This document shows, piece after piece, positions 10,499 to 21,273 of a DNA stretch of 64,000 nt. Each line of letters opens with the position of its first letter. The stretch's first letter is position 1. Origin of the DNA: Entonaema liquescens (lineage: Eukaryota > Ascomycota > Sordariomycetes > Xylariales > Xylariaceae); the NCBI GenBank assembly GCA_902805475.1, contig CADCSX010000023.1, positions 3,844,001 to 3,908,000 on the forward strand, read 5' to 3'. The notes beneath the pieces were generated by a model that had not been told where the DNA came from, did not search any database, and was given only the letters and a program-made list of their open reading frames with translations. The position numbers were made by a program, and so were the translations under genes.

Positions 10499-12436
10499 TC
10501 AAACCATGCACCCAAGTATATACCTACGCAAGCTAACTATCAAAACCCCTATGGTGAAGGTATCTTGCAGGAAAGCGCTATGCTCATCCTTATACTTCAT
10601 CAACAGCACCGCCTTCTTCCGACCCGGGTTCTCTCGGTCCTGCTCGATGCCCATTAACCACTGGCCAAAGTACATCCACTCGAGGGTCGGAAAGGCAGCG
10701 GCCCAGGTCTCAGCCTGTTTGAGCATGCGATTGCGGTGGAGAATCTCCAATAGTTTCCACCCCCTATCGAAACGGTCATCCTCGTCGCCCTCCCCATTGA
10801 TAATCTGCTCCAGGTCCGCCGGGTTTTTCTCGAGGTCCGGCCTGGCCTTGATGTCGGCCATTTCTTCGTCGGTGAACGATTGGGTCATATAGTACCTCCC
10901 GATGTTTTCTTCCGAGGCCAATGTTTCCCAGGGATACGTATCGAAGTTGAGAGAAAGGCCTCGTAATTTCTTCAGCTTCCAGAAGTTACGGCGCAGGCTG
11001 TCATGATCGACCATCCACTGACAAAATGCCACGCCTTCGATTCCCGCGGCGAGTCTTAGCTCCTCGAGAGACTCTATGCACGCGATAGCTGCTAGCGAGG
11101 CCTCCGGCACGGAAATTGTAAACTGTTCTGCTCTTTTGGGATCGACTCCGCCCCATGTCAACGAGAGCGTCCTTAGACATTCAAATTTCCCCGTAGAAAA
11201 CAGCGGTATAATACATGTGTCGAGATGTGCCGTCTCGCCACGCGCATGTACGTGCTCCGCGACGTGTAATTTCTTTAGTTGTTTATGATTTTGAATAAAA
11301 TCCGCGATGAATTCTGCATGTTCTCTAGAGCTAGGGACGGGTTCCATGATCAATGTCTCAAGGTGCCAGGAAGCACCGTAGTTGGCAAGGAGGTCCCGAA
11401 TCTCAAAGTCAGGTTGTAGATGTATCGAGAGGTGCCTAAGAGGAGCATTGAATAATGATGGAAGCATAGATCGAGGAGGGCCTAGGGCGTCGAGCCACAG
11501 GAACTGGAGATGAGGAAAAGAGATTGGTTCATCGCTAGGCAACTGCGATATAGTTCCTCCGTTAATAGAAATATTTTTGAGACGCCATGTTAAGGACTCG
11601 AGAGTGGGCGCACAGGCCCGGAGAATTAATTCGAAAAACCGAGCCGGCGCAGGATCGAACTGTGTTTCCTCTCGTGAAGGTTTTTGTGGTAAAAGCTCTA
11701 AATGTATAGAGACGACAAGGGATCGTAAAGGCCAAATGGAAGGTATGGGAGGCTGTTCCAGAAATGTAGCAATAGTTTGTCTCTCAAAGGGTAACCGTCT
11801 AAGCCATACATGTCGGGCTGGTGACTGCATTATGTTCTTGAAAAACAATATGTCCGTAGGATGCGAATCATGCCAAACAATAGCCTCAAGGTTAGGCAGA
11901 GCGGAGCGGATGACCCCTTGTAGATCAGCATGTAGCAACTTATATTGTTGGTAAGCTTGCTTTTCACGCTCTGGGAAATCATCCAGTTTAGAAGAATTGC
12001 CTATTCCCATGAAATCAAGCACAAAGTCTGGGTATGATACCGTTTTGATCCTCCGTACGCAAGCACCAATCGTTAGCCCCTGTTTACTGTTGTTTATCCT
12101 AGCTGTACGCTCCTGATTCAGCTTTGATAGTAGCTGGTGGGCTCGGGGACGGGCGTAGCTAAAGTTGATATCGGCAAACTGGATCGAACGAGCCAATTGT
12201 CTACAATCGCTATTAACCTGAGCAAAAGAGGCCAGGGTCGGCTTGTCGCCCATTAATATATTAACTATGTCAGTTAAGATATCGGATGGCAGTTGGAGTA
12301 GCCTGCTCTGAGATACTAATGGATGGCCTTCCATGACACGATCTAATACTAGAGGTTGGAGTACGATCTTCCTCCCGATTCTATCATAAAGCATGTTAGA
12401 ACCAGGGAAGGCCTCTGCTGCTGACCTAGGCTTCAT
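10499..12436 (-). CDS. F-box protein with leucine-rich C-terminal region
   Basis: A single-exon frame of 645 aa with an ATG at 12436 and stop at 10499-10501. Residues about 46-92 (LQLPSDILTDIVNIL followed by FAQVNSDCRQLARSI) look like a fungal F-box, the motif that binds Skp1 in SCF ubiquitin ligases. The rest alternates Leu-rich strands and helices (for example LRSLVVSIHLELLP, LRHLSIHLQPD, LKKLHVAEHVHARG, LRTLSLTWGG, LEELRLAAGIEG), resembling degenerate leucine-rich repeats that would bind the substrate. The substrate cannot be inferred. The last 20 or so residues are hydrophobic and lie past the Leu-rich region; they may be a poorly conserved tail. Members of this family are expanded and fast-evolving in filamentous fungi. 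Confidence 0.8.
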   Translation of the reverse strand: MKPRSAAEAFPGSNMLYDRIGRKIVLQPLVLDRVMEGHPLVSQSRLLQLPSDILTDIVNILMGDKPTLASFAQVNSDCRQLARSIQFADINFSYARPRAHQLLSKLNQERTARINNSKQGLTIGACVRRIKTVSYPDFVLDFMGIGNSSKLDDFPEREKQAYQQYKLLHADLQGVIRSALPNLEAIVWHDSHPTDILFFKNIMQSPARHVWLRRLPFERQTIATFLEQPPIPSIWPLRSLVVSIHLELLPQKPSREETQFDPAPARFFELILRACAPTLESLTWRLKNISINGGTISQLPSDEPISFPHLQFLWLDALGPPRSMLPSLFNAPLRHLSIHLQPDFEIRDLLANYGASWHLETLIMEPVPSSREHAEFIADFIQNHKQLKKLHVAEHVHARGETAHLDTCIIPLFSTGKFECLRTLSLTWGGVDPKRAEQFTISVPEASLAAIACIESLEELRLAAGIEGVAFCQWMVDHDSLRRNFWKLKKLRGLSLNFDTYPWETLASEENIGRYYMTQSFTDEEMADIKARPDLEKNPADLEQIINGEGDEDDRFDRGWKLLEILHRNRMLKQAETWAAAFPTLEWMYFGQWLMGIEQDRENPGRKKAVLLMKYKDEHSAFLQDTFTIGVLIVSLRRYILGCMV

Positions 12437-13164
12437 CGTTAGTTAAGTGATACCGCGGTGGACAGTCCAATATGTTTGACGAGTCAACATAAGTTGAGAT
12501 AAATTAGTTGACAATGTATGAAAATATCAGTCGATTCCAAGCATTATTGATACCAGGTACGTATGCCTTGGGTAGGTAAGGCATTAAGCTATTGGGCACA
12601 GCAGCAAATCCAATAAATCCAATAAATCCCCAACACTTGTTCAGGCGATTAAGTAAGCCGGAATCCTGCTTCAGGAAGTGGATTCTACGACTGGAAATGG
12701 TCACCAACGCCATAGTATAATATTTCTTATTTAATTCGTGTTCCAGGTAGGAAGGTATATAGGAAATATAGATAGGTATATAAGCAAATAGGTATAGGTA
12801 TCGGTTGGGTATCCTGCAGTGAATTTCCATAATATAAAGACTCGACCATATATGACCCAGTAGAAACCAACAATGCAACCCGAAATATTGGGCCGGCCCT
12901 TGGGTATTAGCAACGCGTTACGATAATTCAAGACCTCATGTGCGTTCGCTAGAACCAACTCATATCCCCAAAGAATAGATCGCGGCCCAGGTTCCGCTTG
13001 ACTACACATCCATCGTTCTAGCTCGAACAGAGCGGCTAGTTGTTCCTAATTTCATTTTGTTTGCTTCGTTTCGTCTTCGCCTGCGTTGTTTCGCATTACT
13101 CATTTCATCTCGGTTCTCATCATATCTGGTGGTGAATAGCTCAATACGCTAAGACGGTGTCATT
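12437..13164. other. Intergenic region upstream of the F-box gene
   Basis: 728 bp between two minus-strand genes. It includes short imperfect 9-bp repeats around 12605-12630 (AATCCAATA type) and several TAGGTATA-type runs near 12770-12800. A frame over 12504-12878 was considered but not supported. Confidence 0.5.
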
Positions 13165-14811
13165 TCAGTCATCAGCCCACGGCAAATCTCTTTCCATCAC
13201 TCGGACGCACGTTAGATAACTAGTCATGCCACTTGTGGCTATGGGTACGTTAGAGCCGCTGCCGGCACCGCCGCTGTTTGGTGTAACGGCACCGCGTTCC
13301 AGCTCTAGCTCCAACCCGCTACCCATAAGCGGTCGAACGATCTCACGGGCAGCGCTCTTAAGTTCGTCAATACGCTTCTCAAACCGTCGTAGGTTATCAC
13401 GCGAGTATAGCTCAGGCGTTAGCTTAAGAAAGCGCTTACACTCATCGTGACCGAGATAGCCTGCACCCGTCGCAGATCCTAGGGTGCGATAAGTACGGCC
13501 TAAACTTGCGAGATTTGGCGCCATAGGTGCCGAGGCAATTACAGCTGTAGCGCGGGACGATGGTCCCCCATCACGGGACGGATGCCCTCGACTAGTTGGA
13601 GGAGCTAGTGGCGCCGGAGACGTGTTATCTGCAAGCCATTGGCGAAAAAAAGACACAGCGAGCCAATCGAGATACGACGTGCCGGGCGTGATGCGCTCAC
13701 CGCGTGAATTGGTAAGGTTAAGGCGAAAGAGACGACTCTCGATCCTCGATACTGTCTCTTCCAACTCGTCAACTTTATCCTCGATAATATCGAGGACGAT
13801 ATCCGGAAACGACTGCCTGATACTCCGTTCCCCGGCTGGCCACTGCCCGACAACGTGTATCAAGGCTTCCTGGAAGATAACCTTACTTCGACTTAAATAT
13901 CCCAGGCGCAAATAACTGATAGGATATTTGGCAATCTGCTTCCACAGCCTACTTTGAAACTGTAATAGGTGGTGATCAACTCGTGGGCCTACAACAGCTA
14001 ACGCATCATACTGGTCCGCTAATGTAAGGAGTGATTTACACTGTACGTATGCGTCGGCGATGTTTATGCTGTCTAGCAGTGGCGGATAGTTATAAAAAAT
14101 GCGAAAGAGATTGTCGTAATCCCGAAGTAGGTCGGCGTCAGCTTGTGAAAGAGGAACATCTTGGTCTGCTTTTGTCGGCACTAAAGATAGGTTCGCAACC
14201 GAACGGAAGAATGAATTCGTGGAATGTGTATGCGTATGACTCGTTTTGCGCGTGGTAGTGGCATTCGAAGTTGCGTTACCGCCCCCAAAGATGGAGCTTG
14301 GCTGTGCGGAATTGGTAGTATTAAGAGTACTGGCCTCTTTCTGTACCAACATGGGTATATCATCTCCATCACTTCCGGGGTCCAGCTCATATCGCCATCG
14401 TTTCCTCGGCACGGGTGAGTTTATACGTGATCTCGCGACCTCATTCCCACTGCTGCTCGCGCTATCCTCTCCAATCCTCGCGAGCTCTCGTGATGACGCA
14501 TCTACTGGGGGCAATAAACATGCTTTCGACCATTCCTGGCTTGTGCTCGCTTCGAAGAACCCTGAGCATCTAGTTAAAGTGTGCTTATGCAGGAGATACC
14601 TGTTCTCCCTCCCGCCGGCTTTTATAAGGATCTCGACATCGCCCGAATGACTAAACACGGGGAATTCATTTTGCGGGACATAGGAGCTTCCGCCGGTGTG
14701 AGAGCGGTTGTACCGCTTACTTCGAGAAGACGCATGGGGGCGGGAGGCGGTGCGCGCCGAGACAACGGAAGAGGGGCCGCGGAGGGTAAGAGGCTCTGAT
14801 TGCGAGATCAT
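13165..14811 (-). CDS. BTB/POZ-domain protein
   Basis: A single exon of 548 aa from an ATG at 14811; the frame is open slightly further, but only to a GTG. Residues about 52-85 (DVEILIKAGGRENRYLLHKHTLTRCSGFFEAS, here described in parts) match the start of a BTB/POZ fold: a beta hairpin followed by the LHKHTL and CSGFFEAS helices. A long Ser/Thr/Asp-rich insertion follows, and the fold then seems to resume with YDNLFRIFYNYPP, NIADAYVQCKSLLTLADQYDA and a helical region to about residue 370. The C-terminal third is low-complexity, Ala/Ser/Pro-rich, then helical. BTB domains mediate dimerisation and often Cul3 binding; fungal members with a long insertion are common, and their partners are mostly unknown. 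No catalytic residues are visible. Confidence 0.82.
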   Translation of the reverse strand: MISQSEPLTLRGPSSVVSARTASRPHASSRSKRYNRSHTGGSSYVPQNEFPVFSHSGDVEILIKAGGRENRYLLHKHTLTRCSGFFEASTSQEWSKACLLPPVDASSRELARIGEDSASSSGNEVARSRINSPVPRKRWRYELDPGSDGDDIPMLVQKEASTLNTTNSAQPSSIFGGGNATSNATTTRKTSHTHTHSTNSFFRSVANLSLVPTKADQDVPLSQADADLLRDYDNLFRIFYNYPPLLDSINIADAYVQCKSLLTLADQYDALAVVGPRVDHHLLQFQSRLWKQIAKYPISYLRLGYLSRSKVIFQEALIHVVGQWPAGERSIRQSFPDIVLDIIEDKVDELEETVSRIESRLFRLNLTNSRGERITPGTSYLDWLAVSFFRQWLADNTSPAPLAPPTSRGHPSRDGGPSSRATAVIASAPMAPNLASLGRTYRTLGSATGAGYLGHDECKRFLKLTPELYSRDNLRRFEKRIDELKSAAREIVRPLMGSGLELELERGAVTPNSGGAGSGSNVPIATSGMTSYLTCVRVMERDLPWADD

Positions 14812-17003
14812 GAAGACGGGAGGTTGCACGTTTCAGCAACGGAGGTTAGCTAGGATCTCGAATCAGTTGATAGTCGATGGAGTCAATCCTCTCTCAAGAG
14901 TTGAGGATTTATGACTACTATCCTGCCCGGTTACAGGTGAGGATAGACTCGAATGCGAGTTCCCCGTAGTTTGAACAAGTAGCTTAGCTCGTAGGTTAGC
15001 TGGGCGCGTGGTCGATCGATAGATATATCATAAATGGATCCGTGTGCTTGCGATTAGACGGGAAAGGCGCAGCCGCTGTGGGCACATTAAAATTAGGCCC
15101 TCGAATGCTAGAAGCCAGCTAACTTCAATTGGTGTTCGAAGCAATAGCTTCCTCTCTTATGTAGCTCAAAGAGAATCAAGCAAAAAAAAAAAAAAAAAAT
15201 AGTAGAGCCTGAAAATAGATATTGAGAAAAGAATAAGAATTTGCCAATCCTTTTGCTGCAAATTGTCCACAGCTCGAGCTGAATGGGGTATGAAAGCACG
15301 GGACAGCATGCGCAGGCCCACTACCCAAAGAACATCACGAGCAACGGAATGCCAAATTCAGGTCGACGATTAACTGATGGCCCTTGATTGATAGGTTGTA
15401 AAGGGCCCTGTGCGGCTGTGCAAGGGTGCGCAAAGTACGTGCTTCTCGCGATTTCGCCACAGCGGTCTGGAGAATAAATAGGCGGCCTCTACTAACGGAC
15501 CACGAGCAAAAAGGTTTCTAGAAGATAGGAAGAAAATTGATCTCAGTCGCGTCGCAGATTGATATTTACGAACTTGATCGTATGCATATAAACTTATGAG
15601 CTTGTTCAGACGTCGCGCATCCTTTCTACCGCGTCCTTGTTTATTGTATCACCCTGTCGAGATTTGCTTTGCACGACACGAGCATGAATTACCATTGCTT
15701 CGACACCAATGCATGTGCCCCGAATGTGGTTCGAATTGCGAGTTGGGTCTACCGCTCTGGATTACCGTCCGCCCTGATGAGTGAAGAATGGACCCGGATG
15801 CAGTTATCAAGGGCCTATCAATAGGAGATTTTAGTTAGCTACAGATAACTTTGACCACTTAGAGCCAGTCGTTTGTTCGTCACCTCGACGACCTCGAAAC
15901 CATGGATCTCTTAATCCCTTAGAAGCGGAGGGGAGCTTGTCAGCCTAGACTTTGCTTTTGCTTGGATAAAGTACGCCTTGCTATATCCGGCAAGTTCGAT
16001 AAGATCATATCGCATCTAGTTATACATGCATACCACCAATGAATGCGAAGTGGCTTAAAGTGATTGTCGTTATTGTCATTCTTGTCTTGATGTTGTTTTT
16101 GGGTATAAAGATAGATGATGGGAATGTAAGGGAAGAAAAAGAAATAAAGAATAAACTTTAAGCTCAAAGGTGGGAGAAAATAAGTACGTTTTCGAAAGTG
16201 AGAAGTCGAAAGAGCTACTACCTATCTTCAAACAGAGCAATCGCAAGTGCCTACTTAACCCACAATTATTACAAGATCGATTGATTACGCCATCTTAGTA
16301 GCTCTTAATAGCATATTTACCGTAACTAATATTCAACATTTTGCTTATGACCGATAACGGACTTAGTACTTCGGTCAAATACGAAACTTGTTAAAAATTA
16401 CGAGGCGTTAAGCTGAATATTGAAACCCTAACACAAGCATAAAATAAATGCTCTTAGAAGACAGAAGGCTACTAAATTAAGACTCTTATCACATAGTTAG
16501 TACTCGCTATATCTCTTCAGAAATCACCAAGTTGATCACCTTTATGGTACAACTCTAGTCATAGAGCTCTGACCCGGTATTGGTTTGAATCCCACAGATC
16601 CCACCCACAAATGCAACCCTGTTGTTGCCCAAACTATTCCTTTTTTGCGAATCGCTCAGGCAGCATTTAAGAACATGCGCCGGTATAAGAACTACGACAA
16701 CCCGTATTAAGGACGAAAGCACAGTGAAAAATAGTCTTCTTTTCAAGTAATTGAGCCATGAAATCTATTGTACAAACTATACATACAGGGGCTGTAAGAT
16801 AATGCTCTACGCCCTGCCAATTTTAGTCCAAATCTCAAAGCTGGCTTGATCTCGTGTAGGGGGAAGCCGTTAAACCCGTTAATAGAAATATTAATTCGAA
16901 CGCGCCTAGTCCATACCTGCCAATTCCAAGTTACCTCTCGCCAAGCTACGCCGGCATTGTCCTACATCAAAAGCAATCAGTGACCTCATCTCTCTTCAGC
17001 AGT
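14812..17003. other. Intergenic region with an 18-base A run
   Basis: 2.2 kb between two minus-strand genes; the left part is the BTB gene promoter. It contains an uninterrupted run of 18 A at 15182-15199. A 62-aa ATG frame at 15596-15784, with two CxxC-like cysteine pairs, has no recognised family. I see no RNA gene or mobile element. AT content rises mildly around 16200-16500. Confidence 0.5.
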
Positions 17004-17969
17004 TTAGCTCATATCCATTTCAATATCAGCAGGGGTTGATGTGGCTTGTGGGAATGCTGCAATATCGACCGGCTTGGGTGATTCTGTAGCCGTCATAGCT
17101 TCGCGTCCTTCGAAAGTTGGCGGGGATGTCTTCAGATTGGCAAATGCCTGGTTCAAGTCTTTGCTAATAAGCTGGCCCTGCCGCAGAGTCTCGGAGAATA
17201 GGAAGAAGCCTTCTGTTGCTTCGACCAAGTAGGATTGAAGACCTTTGCTTTCTAGTTGAATTCGGACGTTGGTGACGGGGAAGTGGTTTTCGATATATCT
17301 CGCCCACCCGCGAGCGGCAGCTTGAATATGCTCACTCCCGCTAAGGCGGCTCCATCCAATCCCGAGATGAAGCGTAAAGTTGTCGATGATGGGCTGGCCG
17401 CTGGTATCTGCTGATAGACCAGCTGTAGCTGCGGAAGGGTCGATATCGCGGACTGGGCTGGAACGAGTGATCTGTTGCTCATTCTGAGAAATTGTGATGG
17501 CGTTCATATCTAAACGCTGCGACTTGCTGCTCCTTAGAGACGGTCGCGCCTGTTGGTTAAGGATACGAGCTTCTTCATTCTTACGAATGTCATCCGCATT
17601 CGCTTTTTCTTCGACCCAGGTACCAGATTGATTACCTGCTTCAGACACATACGACGATGGTGACTTGATGAGTGTCATACCTTCGCCGTATATCCAGCCG
17701 TCCTCTGGCTCTTTGACCGGCTCGATGGTCTCAAGCTTTGCCTCTTCCACATCGAGGTTAACGCCAGCCTCGTCTCTGGATCGTTTGCGGCCAGCTGTTG
17801 AAGAGGTTGCGATTGAAGGCTGAGCCCAGGACGAAGAAGCAGCGAATGCTTTAGCCCGGCTGAAGGGAGAGGTATGATGCGAGAAGGAAGACATGCCGAA
17901 CGCGCCTTGGTGAGCGGCACTTGGCGACATTGTAAGGACTGGGGAGGAAGTACGTCCGAAAGAAGACAT
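17004..17969 (-). CDS. Protein of unknown function, 321 aa
   Basis: A single exon. The Met at 17969 (MSSFGRTSSPVLTMSPS) is preferred over the frame's earlier start because the upstream part (FLLRISPNNLVL) looks like untranslated leader. Residues 1-75 are Ser/Ala-rich and disordered with a basic KRSRDE patch that could be a nuclear localisation signal. EPEDGWIYGEGMTLIKSP is an acidic-aromatic segment. Residues about 190-280 form the only region that looks folded (HLGIGWSRLSGSEHIQAAA, then WARYIENHFPV and VEATEGFFLFSETLRQG). The end is Pro/Thr-rich and acidic. I do not recognise the family. Codon use and length support a real gene, and it may be a conserved fungal nuclear protein. The sense-strand leader upstream (17970 to about 18660) is strongly pyrimidine-rich, as in many fungal promoters. 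Confidence 0.65.
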   Translation of the reverse strand: MSSFGRTSSPVLTMSPSAAHQGAFGMSSFSHHTSPFSRAKAFAASSSWAQPSIATSSTAGRKRSRDEAGVNLDVEEAKLETIEPVKEPEDGWIYGEGMTLIKSPSSYVSEAGNQSGTWVEEKANADDIRKNEEARILNQQARPSLRSSKSQRLDMNAITISQNEQQITRSSPVRDIDPSAATAGLSADTSGQPIIDNFTLHLGIGWSRLSGSEHIQAAARGWARYIENHFPVTNVRIQLESKGLQSYLVEATEGFFLFSETLRQGQLISKDLNQAFANLKTSPPTFEGREAMTATESPKPVDIAAFPQATSTPADIEMDMS

Positions 17970-20116
17970 TTTGAACTCTGTTAGCACTAAATTGTTAGGT
18001 GAGATACGCAAAAGAAACAAGTCAGATTTATGATTTCAGCTAGACAGCTTAAATGTGATGGTCTTGTCGTGTGTCGGAAGGGGACAGAGACGGCTGTGTC
18101 GAAGAGAGAAGGGAGACCAATTGATCTGGAAGAAGTGAGTAGGGCTCTGGGAGACGATATACGACTCGAAAATGCGTGGCCTGATAATTGTTGAGGGTCT
18201 GAAGGGATCGGTATGCAGGTGGCCGTCGACACGATAGAGATGGAAGGCTAGGAGGAAGTAGGTAGATTGGATAGTAGATGGGGTGGAAGTATCTCGATGT
18301 ATTGGGATGTACGAGATAAGAAGCGGTATGAAGATGCCTATGTATGTAATACAGCAATGAGAGAGAAGGGTATTAGAGATGAGGATGATATGGAGAAGAG
18401 AAGAAGAAAGATGGATGAAGGTGAGATGGGTGGTGGAAGAAGATTCATGTAAGAAAAAGAAATAAGGAAGAGAGAAGAAAAGAGGAATCTGAAGTAGATC
18501 AGGTAGGGAAGAGGTATGTAGTAATAGTAGCAGCTTGCATGCACATGGGATGGGGATGGAACGGGGAGAAACAAGTTAACAAGGATCGTTTGTGTTATTA
18601 GTACAAGCTGGAATAAGGTAGAGAAGGTAGAGAGGTGGAGAGAGTTAGTGTAGCAATGCAATGTAGGCAGGTAGACCAGGTGAACGAGGACTCTGGTGTA
18701 AGCTGCAAGACCCGGAGTGGGCTGAGACTCAACTACATTATGTGTGTAAGGGCGTGGAGGGCGTGAGGACGTGAGGGTGAAAGGGTGTGTGGCCGCGGAA
18801 GCGTAAGAAAGAAGGTACAGAATAAGAAGAAAGGGTAAAACGGCACAGCTTATCCTATTGGTTCAGTACCTTCGGAGACAGAGAGAGAGCGAGAGAGAGA
18901 AAAGTACCCGTTAGCAAGGAAAAGCGCGGCGTGGGTACTTCCAATAAAGTAGGGGTGTGGAGCCCCGATTTGTGAGGTGCAGCAACGGCTGCAGGTCAGT
19001 GCTTAGGGTGCTTAGGGTTGTACGTCAATTTTTCAGAGGAGTGCTCAGACCACTTGTGATGTCGAGACCTTGAAAGAAGGATCGGACTATCGGGGGATGC
19101 AAGAACAATTCGGTAAGGCAATGGCTAGGGGTCTTCTAAAAGAGCTTATCTCATATGTCATTGGTCAAAGGTTGCTACGACTTCACGCCGGGGCCAAGCC
19201 TTAGCTTCCTTAGCTTCTTGGCATCTGGGGCCGAAAAGTTCCCACAGCAACCTGTTTTTCATTGGTTTATAACAATTCCCCATCAGCCCCGTTTAAGTCT
19301 CGGTTAAGGAACAGAATTCTCCCACCGGTTATGTCCGTTGGGGTCCACATAGCACAATGATGTTGATCGCGATTTGCTGCATCTCATCTCGTTCAATGCC
19401 AAGCCCGTGGTCCTAGTGATGTCCTACATAATAGTACGTAAGAATGAAAAGAATGAATAGCAAAGGAAAAACTGATTAACCGACGCTAGAGCTTTCTTCT
19501 GTTTTCTCTACACAGTACCTAGGTACATCACATCCACTATGTAAGAAACAGCAAAGACCGCTAAAAGGATGGGAAAAAGGCATCAGCCGTGGATGCAAGA
19601 GTAACATCCATTTATTTCTCCTCTTTAAAGATGATTAGACATCATTCATGATACTATTCACATCCGGTTACCCCCCAACTCTCTGGGTCCCAATCTCAAC
19701 TGTTTGCGTCATCCCTTTGTAGCCTCTACATAGTAATAATGAAAAGAAAAAAAAGAAAAAAAAAGAGAGAGAGAGAGAGAGGGAAGAAGAAGCTCATCCA
19801 TACTCTCTCCATACTCATTAAACATTGTTGGGACATCTGAGAGTGGGGCCGACACTGAGATGAATGCATCATTCTGCAATAACTCTACAGGTCCAACTTG
19901 TTCCAATATACGACAAAGCAAATCTCTAACCTCGCTCATGCATCACCTGCATAGAAACTTAAAACAGGTTTAATAATGGTAACTATGCTTCATTGACCTG
20001 TTACCTTCTCGTGTTTGCCTTTTCATCCCGTATAATACAGCTTCTGTTGACTGCGCATATTTGTGTGAATAGTCGACTTTTTAGGACAAAATGTCCCCCC
20101 TTTCTTCTCATCAATC
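17970..20116. other. Intergenic region with purine-rich tracts and simple repeats
   Basis: 2.1 kb. The plus strand from about 18240 to 18620 is G+A-rich, so it is CT-rich in the sense of the 17004-17969 gene and likely its promoter and leader. Simple GA repeats occur at about 18879-18902 and 19764-19780. Two TTAGGG hexamers lie 3 bp apart at 19003-19008 and 19012-19017. The palindrome GTACCTAGGTAC is at 19515-19526. A 76-aa frame at 19709-19939 runs into the GA repeat and is not supported. Confidence 0.5.
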
Positions 20117-21273
20117 TTATACACTTTCTATAGAGTCTTCCTCCTGAAACATTGATGCCTCATAAAACAGCGTTGAGTCTTCGGTGTTCTCTCGGCCACC
20201 ATAAAGACCTTGAAATCCGGGTGTCTCCAAACCGGACGAACTACTAGCAGTATCCCCTAGCCCTTGTCCAATACTAGATCGGTTCCCCGATCGAGAGGCT
20301 GTCCTTGGAAGTGGTGCGGTGTATGATCCGTGGAGACGGCTCCGATGACGTGCTTCCGGGAGGTTAAGTGGTGTCTGTGGCTGCGATGATGCCGGAAGAG
20401 AATCGTTATAAATTCTAAACCCAAGCTCCGTTCCGCTTAGAGATGCCGGATCATCTCTTTTTTCCGCAGAACTAGGTTCAGAGCTATTGGCGTGCGGTAA
20501 TATGTGAGATGAAGGACTGCGGTTGGGAGAACGCACGATAGACTCGACAAATCTAACCGCTGAACTGACAAACCGTCTCCTACCTCTAAGGGACTGGGAT
20601 GGTAAGGTCAGCCAGGGCTTGCATGACCCCGCCTTTTACTTACTAAAGAGCTTGAACGAACATCAGTATGTGCCACCCGAAGGGACGATCGTCGTTGGGG
20701 TGTTTCTGGTGGCTCTTGGCTAGAGCTGTCACGGCGAGGCTGTATCTGCATGCTACCATGAGCCTATCAGCCAAGACCAGTTAGTTCTGACAATGTTTTC
20801 GAAGGATAGGACAAGCACACTGAGGGTAGGGACTGCGCATCCGAAATAGATCTTTTTTCCTTCGAGAATGGCAGAGGCAGCGTAGCCGGTAAGTTGCCCC
20901 AACCGATAGGATGCGACAACATTGACGAACTTGGGGTCCCACTCTGTGAAGAGGATGGTATACCCTGAGAGCTGCTTTCAACAGAGTCGCCGCTAAGCTT
21001 TGGTAGACGCTGAGGCGGACATATTAGGACTTTAGAGCTTTCCTTTACGGCTGTGTCCGATGATCCTTTGGAGGTAGGTTCCGGGGTTAGTTCGTTTATG
21101 TCGTTATATTCCGACTCGAAGCTCTCAGATACAAGAGCTGTTTTCTTGATACGTATGGGAAGTTTGCCTAGGGTATCTTCTTTAGCGAGATACTTCTTAA
21201 ACCGAAGATGACGTTCAAACTCCTTAACCTCGGTCATGGTTAAGGAGATGGTAGTTGGTGGTAAGCGTAACAT
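20117..21273 (-). CDS. Conserved-looking protein of unknown function, 349 aa, three exons
   Basis: Reconstructed exons are 20821-21273, 20644-20763 and 20117-20593. The introns are 57 bp (20764-20820, GTGTGC..ATAG with a CTAAC branch site) and 50 bp (20594-20643, GTAAGT..CCAG with CTGAC). All junctions are phase 0 and keep one frame, which supports a single gene rather than separate small ones. The N-terminus (LPPTTISLTMTEVKEFERHL) is a well-formed amphipathic, Leu/Glu-rich segment followed by basic residues (FKKYLAKED). The middle is Ser/Pro-rich and disordered. LGFRIYNDSLPASSQPQTPL is a second compact motif, then HRSRLHGSYTAPLP. The C-terminus is acidic. The alternative start is Met at 21237. 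The patchy pattern of short ordered motifs in disordered sequence suggests an adaptor or regulatory protein, but I do not recognise a family. Confidence 0.62.

Noticed and set aside
12504..12878. 124-aa minus-strand frame upstream of the F-box gene
   Set aside because: Composition is AT-driven (Ile/Tyr/Leu), it overlaps short repeats, and there is no recognisable domain.
15596..15784. 62-aa frame with CxxC-like pairs
   Set aside because: Too short and no partner exons; the cysteines alone do not make a zinc-binding domain.
19709..19939. 76-aa minus-strand frame
   Set aside because: Its last third is translation of the GA-rich repeat (Ser/Leu/Phe runs), and no family or splice partner is visible.
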